DNA of 64,000 nucleotides from Silvanigrella paludirubra (GTDB lineage: Bacteria > Bdellovibrionota_B > Oligoflexia > Silvanigrellales > Silvanigrellaceae): positions 1-64,000 of the forward strand of contig NZ_WFLM01000009.1 in assembly GCF_009208775.1 (NCBI RefSeq), given 5' to 3'. The number at the start of each line of letters is the position of its first letter. Position 1 is the first letter of the stretch. The notes under the pieces are model-generated. The model ran no database searches. It was not told the origin of the DNA and saw nothing but the letters and a program-made list of their open reading frames with translations. The translations under genes and the position numbers were made by a program. Below, piece after piece: positions 43,553 to 52,468 of the stretch.

Positions 43553-44239
43553 ATGGCCGAAGAAAGACCTGAAGAATTACCTGAATGGGGAACAAAAATT
43601 GAATCGTTAATAAAAGCACCTTCACTTGAGAAAAGAAAACTAGGTTATTCTATAGATCCTACCACTGGATTAGCGGATATTCCTTCTCTTAAAGGAGAAA
43701 ACTGGTTTCGTAATTTAGTATATAAATGGATTAAATATTTTGATGAAAAAATTTCAAATTTAAACATTTCAATTAATTCATTATCTATCTCTGATAAAGA
43801 AAAACAAATAGATCTAAATAAATGGCATGATTTAATATCTTTTGTCCTTCCAAAAGGAAAATGGATTTTTATAATTTCATTCAAGCATTCTATAGCTAGA
43901 GATCAGCAATTAAATAATTTAGAGCAATCTCCTATTTTTGTTTGTGGAATTTCAAAAACAAGTGGTCCATTATCAGAAATAAATTCAGGCAATAATATTG
44001 AAATAGTAAAAAGAATTCTTAGTTTAAGTGAGGTAGGGAATACTCTTTATAGTTCATATTTAGCAAAAGAATATGAGCAAGGTCATTTAGGTTCGGCTGT
44101 AGAAAATATTGGCTTTTCATGCATCATTGATAACCAAATTGATACAACTTATTACGTTAAAGATTTATGTTTTTCTTACCCTAATGGCTTAGATGTATTT
44201 AAAATTTTTTATCAAATCAATGCAATTAAAATAGGATAA
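43553..44239 (+). CDS. Tail fibre with baseplate-attachment N-terminus
   Basis: 228 aa. RPEELPEWGTKIESLIKAPS, then GENWFRNLVYKWIKYFDEKI is the common N-terminal anchor of tail fibres/spikes (P-E-W, then NW....W..YLDE). The C-terminal 140 residues are beta-rich and variable. Short for a fibre, so it could be an adaptor for the fibre genes at 22-24 kb. Confidence 0.65.
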   Translation: MAEERPEELPEWGTKIESLIKAPSLEKRKLGYSIDPTTGLADIPSLKGENWFRNLVYKWIKYFDEKISNLNISINSLSISDKEKQIDLNKWHDLISFVLPKGKWIFIISFKHSIARDQQLNNLEQSPIFVCGISKTSGPLSEINSGNNIEIVKRILSLSEVGNTLYSSYLAKEYEQGHLGSAVENIGFSCIIDNQIDTTYYVKDLCFSYPNGLDVFKIFYQINAIKIG

Positions 44240-44249
44240 AGGAGAATTA

Positions 44250-44621
44250 ATGTCAGAATCAAAAGAAGATATTGCTGCTGCTGTTAGAGAATTCTTTGTT
44301 GCAATCAAGTCATCTCCAAATGCGATGATTTTATTATTGGTATTTGTTTGTGTTGGATCTTCTTCGTTGGTTACATATTTTGGCTTTCAATTGACAGGAC
44401 AGAATAATAAATATTATTCAGAATCATTAACAAATCAACTTCAAGTTGCAAATCAACAAGTAAAGCAATTTAACGAGAATATTTCAGTAACAAATATTGC
44501 TTTGTCTCAATTAAAAGAGCAATTCTCTGATTTTAAACTAATGCAAAGCGAAATACAGAATTCAATTAAAGATCATGAAAAAAGGCTTATTAAAATTGAA
44601 GTAAAAGAAGGTATTAGATGA
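44250..44621 (+). CDS. Holin-like membrane protein, 123 aa
   Basis: One strong transmembrane helix (NAMILLLVFVCVGSSSLVTYF, about residues 26-46) followed by a long coiled coil (QLQVANQQVKQFNENIS). The topology and position directly before the endolysin gene (4-nt overlap) suggest a holin or lysis-accessory protein. AAAGGAG precedes the ATG. Confidence 0.6.
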   Translation: MSESKEDIAAAVREFFVAIKSSPNAMILLLVFVCVGSSSLVTYFGFQLTGQNNKYYSESLTNQLQVANQQVKQFNENISVTNIALSQLKEQFSDFKLMQSEIQNSIKDHEKRLIKIEVKEGIR

Positions 44622-45040
44622 AATTATCCAATAACTTTTCTCTCGAAGAATTTGAACATTCCTACGTTGCGATTGCAAGAGGAATAAATAATAAAGCACC
44701 AGAAGAAGTTATTAATAATTTAAAAAAATTATGTGAAAATGCTCTTGAACCATTGAGGCAGTATTTAAATAAACCAATTAAAATATTGTCTGGATATAGA
44801 TGTGAGGAATTAAACAATGCGGTAAATGGGGTTAAAAACTCACAACACTTGTTGGGTTGTGCAGCAGATATAACAGTTGAAAATATTCCTCATCCAGAAT
44901 TATTTGAAATAATAAAAAATCATTTTGAATTTGATCAATTAATTCTCGAATACGTAAAACCAAATAATTCTTTTAGCGGCTGGGTTCATGTTAGCTGGAA
45001 TGAAAATAAAAATAGAAATAAATATTTTAAACTAGGGTGA
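44618..45040 (+). CDS. Endolysin, peptidase M15A type
   Basis: 140 aa. The zinc-binding SQHLLGCAADI (S-x-H-x2-G-x-A-x-D) and GWVHVSW motifs, plus PIKILSGYRCEELN, define M15A D,D-peptidases such as those used by phages to cut peptidoglycan cross-links. No signal peptide, so it needs the holin. It resembles phage peptidases in size. Confidence 0.88.
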   Translation: MKLSNNFSLEEFEHSYVAIARGINNKAPEEVINNLKKLCENALEPLRQYLNKPIKILSGYRCEELNNAVNGVKNSQHLLGCAADITVENIPHPELFEIIKNHFEFDQLILEYVKPNNSFSGWVHVSWNENKNRNKYFKLG

Positions 45041-45046
45041 TTAATA

Positions 45047-45727
45047 ATGGATACTTTTAATGATTTTATGAAAAAAACTTTTGAAAATTTAGAATGTGAT
45101 TCTTATTTAGAAGATTTATTTAGTAACATAGAATTATTTACAAATGATTTTATTGAAAGGAAATCACCTAGATTAATTGTAAACATGCCACCAAGAAGCT
45201 TAAAAAGTGAATCAATATCAATAAGACTTCCGGCATATTTACATTCAAAAAATCCAAAATTAAATATTGGCGTATTTGTTGCGAATCAAGATCTTGCAAA
45301 TCATTTTTCATGCAAGAATAGTTGTATTTATAATAAACCAAATAATATAAAATATATAGGAATAAGTAATGAAAGCATAGATGATTTAAAATTTGATATT
45401 ATTATAATAGATGACACTATAAGAAGTTCTAAAGAATCAGAATCTTTAAAATTTAAATTCAAGACACATACTTTTATAAAAAAACTTTTAGAGAAACATT
45501 TAAATCCTTATGGTGGTTTTATAAATGTTCAATCTCGCTGGTGTAAAGACGATACAACTGGATTTTTGATAGATGTATGTAATAATCATGATTGGAAAGT
45601 TTTAAAATATCCCGCGTTAAATAGTAATGACGAACCTTTAACAAATCTATTCAAATACAAAAAAATAAAGAAAAATATTAACTATAAATATTTTCAAGCC
45701 TTATATCAGCAAGATCCTATTTTATGA
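45047..45727 (+). CDS. Terminase-like ATPase-only protein, 226 aa
   Basis: It aligns by eye with the ATPase half of the TerL encoded at 13808: IERKSPRLIVNMPPRSLKSES (Walker A), DIIIIDDTIRSSKE (Walker B), FINVQSRWCKDDTTGFL (coupling motif) and an ending QALYQQDPIL that coincides with the ATPase/nuclease junction of TerL. The nuclease domain is absent, and the segment between Walker A and B is about 35 residues shorter. Either a decayed second terminase or a recruited ATPase. It lies in the lysis cassette. Confidence 0.7.
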   Translation: MDTFNDFMKKTFENLECDSYLEDLFSNIELFTNDFIERKSPRLIVNMPPRSLKSESISIRLPAYLHSKNPKLNIGVFVANQDLANHFSCKNSCIYNKPNNIKYIGISNESIDDLKFDIIIIDDTIRSSKESESLKFKFKTHTFIKKLLEKHLNPYGGFINVQSRWCKDDTTGFLIDVCNNHDWKVLKYPALNSNDEPLTNLFKYKKIKKNINYKYFQALYQQDPIL

Positions 45728-45744
45728 TTTTAAGGTATAAAAAA

Positions 45745-46302
45745 ATGACTTTAAAATATAAAATAATAATCTGCTTTGTTACTTTAATTGCTGTTTTTTT
45801 TGCTGGCCGTTTATCTCGACCAGAGGCTCAACCTACGGTGGTAAAAACTCAAAAAGAAGAAAAGCAATCGGTAAATTTAGTTGATACAAAACAAGAGGAA
45901 AAAAAATCAAAAACAATAAAGCATAAAAACAAAATCAAATTGTCAGAAAAAAAACCTGATGGTTCTGAAAAAACGCTGGAAATTGTATCAAATGATACAA
46001 ATGAAATTACAAGCGACCAAATTTTAAATTTATCAACTTTAAATAGTGAGACTAGGACCACCGAAAAAATCGAGCTTAAAACGCCTAAAAACAATTTAGC
46101 GATAGAAACTCAACTAGCAATTGAAAATAAATTTAAAAGCTTTTCGGAGTTACCAAACACATTTAAATTTTCGCCTAATGTTTCGGCAAAACTTGATTAC
46201 AGGCTAACAGGCGACTTGTGGGCTTTTGCAAGAATTAAACACGAAATTTTTAACAACAATAACTCTTGCGAGATCGGGATCTCGCACAGACTCGAATTTT
46301 AA
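45745..46302 (+). CDS. Membrane-anchored periplasmic protein, spanin candidate
   Basis: 185 aa from ATG 45745 (AAGG upstream). An N-terminal transmembrane helix (IIICFVTLIAVFFAGRL) leads to a long charged, extended periplasmic region, then a beta segment (VSAKLDYRLTGDLWAFARI) ending ISHRLEF with a terminal Phe. An inner-membrane anchor and an outer-membrane-like C-terminus in a lysis cassette suggest a one-piece spanin. Hypothesis only. Confidence 0.5.
   Translation: MTLKYKIIICFVTLIAVFFAGRLSRPEAQPTVVKTQKEEKQSVNLVDTKQEEKKSKTIKHKNKIKLSEKKPDGSEKTLEIVSNDTNEITSDQILNLSTLNSETRTTEKIELKTPKNNLAIETQLAIENKFKSFSELPNTFKFSPNVSAKLDYRLTGDLWAFARIKHEIFNNNNSCEIGISHRLEF
46267..46286. repeat. Perfect 8-bp-arm palindrome in coding sequence
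   Basis: TGCGAGAT-CGGG-ATCTCGCA near the end of the spanin candidate. GC-rich for this genome; no T-run follows. It could be an operator or mRNA hairpin before the GNAT gene. Confidence 0.4.
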
Positions 46303-46318
46303 TAAGGAAATAATTATT

Positions 46319-46924
46319 ATGAAACAAATTTTAAATTATCAAGTGCAAGAAGTAAATCAAGATCAATATTGGGACACCTACTATAAAGAGTTTATGCAGG
46401 ATTTTCCAGAAGAGCTAACCTTTATTCGTGAAGGACTTCTAACAAAAGAGCAAATGGATAAAAGAAAAAACCTATTAAAAATGACTTCAAATATCTCACA
46501 TCATTTTATTTTAAAAGATGGTGATAAAGCTATTGCATTATTTCGTGGAGAACAAAAAGATATAGATGTTTATTATTTACGCCACGGAGTTGTAAAAAAT
46601 GAGTACAGAAAGCAAGGGATTTTGTCCGAATGTTTAAACAAGGCAATTGAGTTTTGTAAAGAATTAGGATTTGTCCAAATTACATGCTGTTTTGTTCTTT
46701 CAAATAATAACATTCTATCGCAAATGATCAAAAAAGATTTTTATTTAACTTCAATTGAGTGTCACGCTGAGTATGGTCAAATTGGGTGGCTTAGTCATTA
46801 CCTAAATGAAGATTTAAAAAGGGCTTTCTTTTTCCGTTGTGGAATGGTTGAATTTTCAAAAAAGCTTTTAGATAATTCTGAGGGAAATGTTAAAAAATTT
46901 AATAAAATATTAAATGGATTTTAA
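46319..46924 (+). CDS. GNAT-family N-acetyltransferase
   Basis: 201 aa from ATG 46319 (AAGGAA upstream; the longer frame overlaps the previous gene). The GNAT acetyl-CoA site is HGVVKNEYRKQGILSECLNKAI (about residues 93-114), followed by the CCFVLSNNNILSQMIKKDFY beta-alpha unit. Substrate unknown. Phage-borne acetyltransferases may modify host proteins or act as cargo. Confidence 0.75.
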   Translation: MKQILNYQVQEVNQDQYWDTYYKEFMQDFPEELTFIREGLLTKEQMDKRKNLLKMTSNISHHFILKDGDKAIALFRGEQKDIDVYYLRHGVVKNEYRKQGILSECLNKAIEFCKELGFVQITCCFVLSNNNILSQMIKKDFYLTSIECHAEYGQIGWLSHYLNEDLKRAFFFRCGMVEFSKKLLDNSEGNVKKFNKILNGF

Positions 46925-46995
46925 TTCAATTTAAAATTGACGGATTTAATTATTTTTGTTTTCATTCATACCGTCATTAATAATTCGAGGTGTAA

Positions 46996-47520
46996 ATGAA
47001 ATTTCTTATTTTCTTTGTAATGCCATTTATAATTTTTATAATTTATCTATTTTCTGGCGATGATAAAACACTTCTTTCCGATAAAGAAGCTTCTGAAAAA
47101 TTAGATAAAGCAATTGAATTATGTTTAGGAAGAATTGGAGTCATGAAAACAATTTTATCCAATATGTTAAATGATGATTATTCTTTTAAAACTGACAATA
47201 ATGGGTATGTTTTAAGTGTTTTATCAAGAGAATTCGGAATATCTAAAGATAGATGTGAAATGGCAAAAAGTAATATCAATAAAAATTTAAGTGAGTTTAA
47301 ATTTTCAAACGAAATGGAAAGTATTTATAATAATAAACTCGAAAAAATTAATTTATACTATGAATATAATTATAAATTTTCATCGGAATTATCTAAATTT
47401 AATAATACAAGAATTTTAAGCTCTAAAGAGTTTAATAACTTTTTTTATAATAATAGTCATCAAGAATTAGCTGAATTATTGAGTAAATATTTAAAATTTG
47501 AAAGTCAGAACAATACTTAA
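46996..47520 (+). CDS. Hypothetical membrane-anchored protein, 174 aa
   Basis: N-terminal hydrophobic helix (FLIFFVMPFIIFIIYLF) without a clear cleavage site, then a helical domain of about 150 residues with two Cys. Not recognised. CGAGGTG precedes the ATG. Confidence 0.6.
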   Translation: MKFLIFFVMPFIIFIIYLFSGDDKTLLSDKEASEKLDKAIELCLGRIGVMKTILSNMLNDDYSFKTDNNGYVLSVLSREFGISKDRCEMAKSNINKNLSEFKFSNEMESIYNNKLEKINLYYEYNYKFSSELSKFNNTRILSSKEFNNFFYNNSHQELAELLSKYLKFESQNNT

Positions 47521-47533
47521 ATTAGGAGATTTT

Positions 47534-47944
47534 ATGAAAAAAATTTTTATTATTCCCTTGTTATTAAGTCCATCTCTTTTGTTTGCGTCAAATAAGATAG
47601 ATTTTAATTTATTTCCAACAGATCGAGGCGGTAACTCTGACGCAGCTACTTTTTCAAATGAAAAAATTAGAAATAATCCTAGTAATTTTATAGGAAAAAC
47701 AGCTACAACGGCATTATTGAATTGTATTTCCAGTGAATTAGTTGGCAAAGATTTAAAAAACGTAAATATAAGCTATGATGGAGTAATATGTAGATATAAT
47801 GATGTTTCTTTTGGTGTAATAATGGATTTAAAGCAAAGAGAATTAGTAAAACACAATAAAATAAAAATTGTTACTGGAACGATTGTTGGTGTTAACCTAA
47901 GTGGTAACAATACTATAATTATACAACCAGAAAAAATTAATTAA
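47534..47944 (+). CDS. Exported protein, 136 aa
   Basis: The true start is ATG 47534 after TAGGAG. Signal peptide FIIPLLLSPSLLFASN. The mature part has a Cys pair (LLNCISSEL / DGVICRYN) and a C-terminal OB-like beta region (KIKIVTGTIVGVNLSGNN). Its beta pattern resembles small OB-fold periplasmic proteins; family not certain. Confidence 0.6.
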   Translation: MKKIFIIPLLLSPSLLFASNKIDFNLFPTDRGGNSDAATFSNEKIRNNPSNFIGKTATTALLNCISSELVGKDLKNVNISYDGVICRYNDVSFGVIMDLKQRELVKHNKIKIVTGTIVGVNLSGNNTIIIQPEKIN

Positions 47945-47995
47945 AGGGGTCATGGACGCTTAAAGCATTTTGTCATAAAAATTAGGAGTTTAAAT

Positions 47996-48196
47996 ATGCC
48001 AATTATTCTTGATAGACATAAAGGATATATTTGTACAAATTGTAGTAATACTATTTGTAATAGTTCAAAAGGTATTTACACTTGTCCTAAATGCAAAGAA
48101 GTCTTTGACTCTATTAAAAATACTTTGCATAGTGGAAATGAAAATGATTATGCTAAAATATCAAGAGAAAAAATTCTTGAACCAAATTTGGATTGA
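47996..48196 (+). CDS. Zinc-ribbon protein, 66 aa
   Basis: CTNC and CPKC pairs 16 residues apart form a classic zinc ribbon; the rest is a short charged tail. TTAGGAG precedes the start. Small zinc ribbons in phages often bind nucleic acid or RNA polymerase. Confidence 0.6.
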   Translation: MPIILDRHKGYICTNCSNTICNSSKGIYTCPKCKEVFDSIKNTLHSGNENDYAKISREKILEPNLD

Positions 48197-48212
48197 TATT
48201 TATTTTTATTTT

Positions 48213-48497
48213 TTATTTCAGTAAAGATAGAAGATTATTTTTATCTTGTATTATATCTTTCTCTACAATAGAGATATCAACCGCACTTGCTCCTTCAATT
48301 CTATTCTCTTTCGCAAGCATATCCAATGCATAATTCATAAGCCAAATAGCTCGATCCGCCTGAGACTTTTGACCTCTAGGAAAGTTAATTTTTGAGCTAT
48401 TAAAAGAAGTTTTAGCATTCTTAATAAAGTTTAAAACATCTGTATTCTCTTCCGAGTCAGGCAACCGCATTTGATAAAACTTTTTTTCGTCACTCAT
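48213..48497 (-). CDS. parR: ParR-like centromere-binding protein
   Basis: 94 aa. KKFYQMRLPDSEENTDVL gives the beta strand and start of a ribbon-helix-helix; the second helix pair is QADRAIWLMNYALDML. Size, RHH fold and ATGA overlap with the actin-like gene fit a ParR adaptor of type II partition. Confidence 0.75.
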   Translation of the reverse strand: MSDEKKFYQMRLPDSEENTDVLNFIKNAKTSFNSSKINFPRGQKSQADRAIWLMNYALDMLAKENRIEGASAVDISIVEKDIIQDKNNLLSLLK

Positions 48498-49492
48498 ACT
48501 ATGGACACCTTTACGCTAGAGTTTCCAATATCTATTGATACATGTTTGTATGATGATTTTAACTTAGACAAACCAGCAACAACGCTAAAAGTTGGATCTA
48601 AGTCTTCAACAAGTTCGGTCATTAGAATAATGTTATAACCGTTACCTTTAGCGATTTCCTTAAGTACAGACATAAATACATGATCTTTTGCTGCACCACC
48701 ACTGACAACAATATTTTTTGCTCTATCTTTATAACGGGCATTTTTATTTAAAAGTTCTCCAATAACTGAACGGATAAATTGTCTGGCAGCAGTTTCTTTT
48801 TCCTTCAAACAATCAATTCTTTTTCCATTCATACCGGATTTTTCTGGCATGTTACCTAATTGCCATGAGTTTATTGCTTCACTTGATGATAAATTTTGTT
48901 GGTCAGAAAAAACCTGAATTGCTCCTGCTAAACCTTCAACGCGTGCGTAAGAATCTGGTAAATTCTTTCCATCAACTCTACTTGCTTGTTGCCAGTCACC
49001 GTGCCCGATGTGCCAATATAAAAAAGTTTTTGCGTCAAGTGGAATGTTGAGCATAGAAGCTAGGAATTCATATGCAATAGTTGGTTCTTCCTGAATAATG
49101 ATTTCGCAATTTTTCCAATTTGAATCAGTGGATTTATCCTTGAACCTAATATTTGCTACTGTTTCCTTAAGCAAAGCAAGTTTATTTCTTGCAAGGGTAT
49201 TATCACCTACCTGATCACGAAACTGATCCATAAACTGAAAAGGGACGCTCATGGCTAATGAAATTACGTGTGTCCCTTCTCCCAAAGCTCTTGCAAGTCC
49301 TGCTTTTAATAATGTTTGGTAATGATCTGACTCTAAAGTTCCACCAAATATTCTTGGGCTATGAGGATTTAAAGTTTGCGCCAGATCGCCTACAACCGTT
49401 TCAATTCCCTTATCATCAATTAAAATTGATTGTTTATTTAGCAACTCTTTTTCTTTGGGGGCAGAACAAATAAAACTTGGTAGAAATTCCAT
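48494..49492 (-). CDS. parM: ParM-like actin ATPase, apparently circularly permuted
   Basis: 332 aa from ATG 49492 (GAGGAA upstream). Actin-family motifs appear in the order connect-1 QEEPTIAYEF (134-143), phosphate-2 WHIGHGDW (160-167, Asp replaced by His), adenosine IVVSGGAAKD (261-270) and terminal helix DPTFSVVAGL (299-308). Phosphate-1 IDIGNSSVK (320-328) is last. In normal ParM the phosphate-1 loop is at the N-terminus. The N-terminus here (FLPSFICSAPKE) corresponds to the strand that normally follows it. Operon with parR. Confidence 0.8.
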   Translation of the reverse strand: MEFLPSFICSAPKEKELLNKQSILIDDKGIETVVGDLAQTLNPHSPRIFGGTLESDHYQTLLKAGLARALGEGTHVISLAMSVPFQFMDQFRDQVGDNTLARNKLALLKETVANIRFKDKSTDSNWKNCEIIIQEEPTIAYEFLASMLNIPLDAKTFLYWHIGHGDWQQASRVDGKNLPDSYARVEGLAGAIQVFSDQQNLSSSEAINSWQLGNMPEKSGMNGKRIDCLKEKETAARQFIRSVIGELLNKNARYKDRAKNIVVSGGAAKDHVFMSVLKEIAKGNGYNIILMTELVEDLDPTFSVVAGLSKLKSSYKHVSIDIGNSSVKVSIV

Positions 49493-49863
49493 TAGATAGT
49501 TCCTCATATTTTAAAGCATAAATATTTTAGCTTTAAAGGGTGAATTCTGTTTATTGCATAATTAAAATACATATAAAACATAAAATTCACTTCCTTATCA
49601 CACAAATAAAATTTATTGCATAAATAACATTTGTTTATTTATGCAAATGCAATGTAACGGAAATTTTTAGAGAGGGGAAGTGAACTAATATAAAAATTTT
49701 AATTTTTATAACATATTAATTTGACAAATTAGAAAACAAGATGAGTATATCTAATGATTTAAATAATTTTTATAATTGGAGGATTTATATTATATGATGA
49801 AATACTAGAAGAGAAATAAATTTAATCTTTTTAATTAAATAATATTAAAATAGGAAATATATA
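49493..49863. promoter_or_regulatory. Candidate parC centromere and promoter region
   Basis: Gene-free 371 bp between parM and 49864. Two copies of TTTATTGCATAA (near 49549 and 49613), a perfect 12-bp inverted repeat TTGCATAAATAA (49616-49627) / TTATTTATGCAA (49635-49646), and opposed AATTCACTTCC / GGGGAAGTGAAC segments. Upstream repeats of this type are where ParR binds and nucleates filaments. Confidence 0.6.
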
Positions 49864-50304
49864 ATGAATATTGATCAGAATTTACTTAAAGAAGTTTTGT
49901 TAAATGCTAAAAATGGATTAATAAAAACAAAATATGACTCAATGGAAATTCCATGTGATGGCTTAGGCGAATACTCATTCATACTATGCCCAAATAAAAA
50001 TATTGATCCATTTGAAGAGGAAAATAAATATAATGAAGAAATTGAGTATATTAAAACTCTTGCATATCATTTGAAAATATTAATTGATAATAACTATTTA
50101 TATGGAGAAATTCGAAAAACACATCCTTTTTACATGGTTTCAATAAATGGATTAACTCTTAGCGGACATCAATTTCTGGAAACTTTATCCAATGATAATA
50201 TTTTAAAAAAAGTTATCGAAAAAATTGGAAATATATCTTTAGATACTGTTTCAAAAGTCCCTGCTTTAGCTATCGGAGCTATAATAAATTCTTCACTAAA
50301 GTAA
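49864..50304 (+). CDS. Hypothetical protein, 146 aa
   Basis: Not recognised. ATAGGA precedes the ATG. Acidic N-terminal two thirds (ENKYNEEIEYIKTLAYHL) and a C-terminal LDTVSKVPALAIGAIINSSL that is mildly hydrophobic. Monocistronic. Confidence 0.6.
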   Translation: MNIDQNLLKEVLLNAKNGLIKTKYDSMEIPCDGLGEYSFILCPNKNIDPFEEENKYNEEIEYIKTLAYHLKILIDNNYLYGEIRKTHPFYMVSINGLTLSGHQFLETLSNDNILKKVIEKIGNISLDTVSKVPALAIGAIINSSLK

Positions 50305-50367
50305 CTTTATAATTATTATTTTGATTTGATAGATTATTTAGGCATTATATATTATAAAAAATACTTA

Positions 50368-51294
50368 TTAAATATAGGATTCTAAAGATTTAAAATTCTT
50401 CAAAAATTCTTCGCTTTTTTTATTTTCTAATCCATAAATTTTCATGCAATTATCAATTTGATTTACAACAAGAAATAAACTAATTAATGCAGTTTTAAAA
50501 ATGGTGTTTATACTGAACGAAGGTAATTTATGTGTATTTACCAAATTATTCATGAAACACAAGTATGACTCATTTCTGTGATAAGTTTTTGAAGACATTT
50601 CAAAAAGTGTTATTATTTCATTATCTTTTATAAAATGGTTATTAAAATCTTTTTGAATATTAAAACATAAATTTTTAACGACCATTGTATCGTTTAGAGG
50701 TTTAGAACTTTCATTTAATCCTTTTGAATTAATCTCTTGAATAATTTGTCTTTCATAAGTTGTAATTAAACTTTTACTTGTTTTATTAAAGTTGTAAATT
50801 TTTTTATTATCGTTGAAAATATCTATATAATTATATCTATCTAATTCATCATTTGAGAAGATATTTTTTATTATTTCCTTAAATTTATCATCAAACAATT
50901 CATCATCTTTTTGATTAAAATATTTATTGAATTCATAATATAAGTTAACATATGCAGAATTTAATATAATGCTTCTAGCTAATATAAAAAGGCTAAATAT
51001 ATTACTTCTCGTTAAATAGGAAACTACAGATGAGGATTTGCCTTGATAATAGCATTTAGTAGTAGAAGAGTAATAGTCTCTTAATAGGTCATTTCTAATA
51101 GTATCAAAATATGATATTGATGAAGATAAATCTGAACTCATAAAAATTAGATGCCATTTATTGGCAATCATTTGCTTTTTATTATCATTTACTGAATTAA
51201 TAATATTATCATACTTTATAATATATTCGTTCAAAAATATTTCAGATAATTTAATGAAACGCATTGCATTAATATCTGAATTTACAAATTCCAT
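50368..51294 (-). CDS. Hypothetical helical protein, 308 aa
   Basis: Start ATG 51294 with AAAGGTG upstream; a TTG one codon earlier is possible. All-helical. The SLFILARSIILNSAYVNLYYEF segment recalls DUF5677/HEPN-like helical domains, but no RX4-6H motif is clear. Unknown role; possibly defence-related cargo. Confidence 0.55.
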   Translation of the reverse strand: MEFVNSDINAMRFIKLSEIFLNEYIIKYDNIINSVNDNKKQMIANKWHLIFMSSDLSSSISYFDTIRNDLLRDYYSSTTKCYYQGKSSSVVSYLTRSNIFSLFILARSIILNSAYVNLYYEFNKYFNQKDDELFDDKFKEIIKNIFSNDELDRYNYIDIFNDNKKIYNFNKTSKSLITTYERQIIQEINSKGLNESSKPLNDTMVVKNLCFNIQKDFNNHFIKDNEIITLFEMSSKTYHRNESYLCFMNNLVNTHKLPSFSINTIFKTALISLFLVVNQIDNCMKIYGLENKKSEEFLKNFKSLESYI

Positions 51295-51325
51295 CAAGAA
51301 TCACCTTTATTTTAATTCATTATTA

Positions 51326-51952
51326 TTAAGTATTTTTATTTAATCTTTTTTCTCTAATCAACCTTCTTTGCTCATTCCCTATAGCCTGCATTCTAATATA
51401 GTAAGAACGATGTCTATACCCAGCCTCATAATATTGAGGTTCATGAATTAATTTAAAAAGTTCATCTGGAGATTTTGCTAATGCTTCTTCAGCTTTTTCT
51501 TTGCCTATGGCTTTAATTGCACCACAAGCATGTGCGATAAAAGCAGGTCTTGCGATTGATGGATTTTTTAAGCATTTTGCTAGTAATCTTCTAGTCCAGT
51601 TACCAATGCGTTTATCTATATGATAAAGCAAAAAATTAGGCGCGCATTTTAAAGTTGTATCCTTACCTCGCCTATCAACGCTAACTTTTCCACGATTTAA
51701 GATATGTTGGATCTCTTTTTCAGCAAATTCTGCGTCTTGAATTTTATCAGCTTTAATAAGCATAATAGAAAGACCTTTTTTCTGGCTTTCAGAAAGTTTT
51801 TCCCCATCTTTAAATGAGCAAATAATAGCGGCCACAGCTTCGACAAATTGAGGATCAATTTGCTTCACAGTCTGAGGAATCCGAATTTTACGAAGCTCTT
51901 CTTTAAATTCATTTTTTTGATTTCTGAGATAAAGAGACCTATTTTTGCTCAT
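51326..51952 (-). CDS. Hypothetical basic protein, 208 aa
   Basis: Not recognised. Basic and helical, with RRGKDTTLKCAPNFLLYHI and RRLLAKCLKNPSIARPAF in the centre. It is the last gene of the recombination module, so it may act on DNA. Co-oriented with the phosphatase, SSB and Gp157 genes. Confidence 0.65.
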   Translation of the reverse strand: MSKNRSLYLRNQKNEFKEELRKIRIPQTVKQIDPQFVEAVAAIICSFKDGEKLSESQKKGLSIMLIKADKIQDAEFAEKEIQHILNRGKVSVDRRGKDTTLKCAPNFLLYHIDKRIGNWTRRLLAKCLKNPSIARPAFIAHACGAIKAIGKEKAEEALAKSPDELFKLIHEPQYYEAGYRHRSYYIRMQAIGNEQRRLIREKRLNKNT

Positions 51953-51974
51953 TTTAATGCCATTTCTTTAAATT

Positions 51975-52421
51975 TTAAAATTGACCTTCGTCGCATTGAA
52001 GACAGATAAGCCCCATGCGTCGCCACATGTCGACTACCTGTTTACGATCATCAACGCAAAAGGTCACGTCAAATCTTGGCTGAATGTGCAAATTATAAAT
52101 CTCCTCCTTAATCACTGCATCCTGACGATAATCTTGGTCTTTTCTCATTAGTAATAAATCGTAGAATTGATCATGGGTAGCTAGCCATTCCTCGGTTATT
52201 GCCCTTGTAAACTCATTACGACCAGTAACTAATATTATTTTGTGAGAGCCTTTAAAGTTTGTAATAATTGAAGCGCACCATGTATTTAACTTGTCTTGAA
52301 TTATATTTTCATCTTTTAAAAAAGACTTCCAATCCTTTTTTGAGCCTTCAATAAATTTTTTTCTATGTTCGCAATCTGCTAAAGTACCATCCAAATCAAC
52401 AATAATTGCTTTTTGTTTCAT
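51975..52421 (-). CDS. Polynucleotide kinase-type 3'-phosphatase (HAD family)
   Basis: 148 aa. HAD motif I is IIVDLDGTLADCEHR (residues 6-20), motif II LVTGR (about 64-68), and the C-terminal FCVDDRKQVVDMWRRMGL is the signature of the T4 PseT phosphatase domain. The kinase half is absent. It would remove 3'-phosphates from nucleic acid ends during repair or replication. Confidence 0.85.
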   Translation of the reverse strand: MKQKAIIVDLDGTLADCEHRKKFIEGSKKDWKSFLKDENIIQDKLNTWCASIITNFKGSHKIILVTGRNEFTRAITEEWLATHDQFYDLLLMRKDQDYRQDAVIKEEIYNLHIQPRFDVTFCVDDRKQVVDMWRRMGLICLQCDEGQF

Positions 52422-52468
52422 TTTATTTTTCCTTGAAAATCAAAATAATCTTTTAATATTTGCATTAC

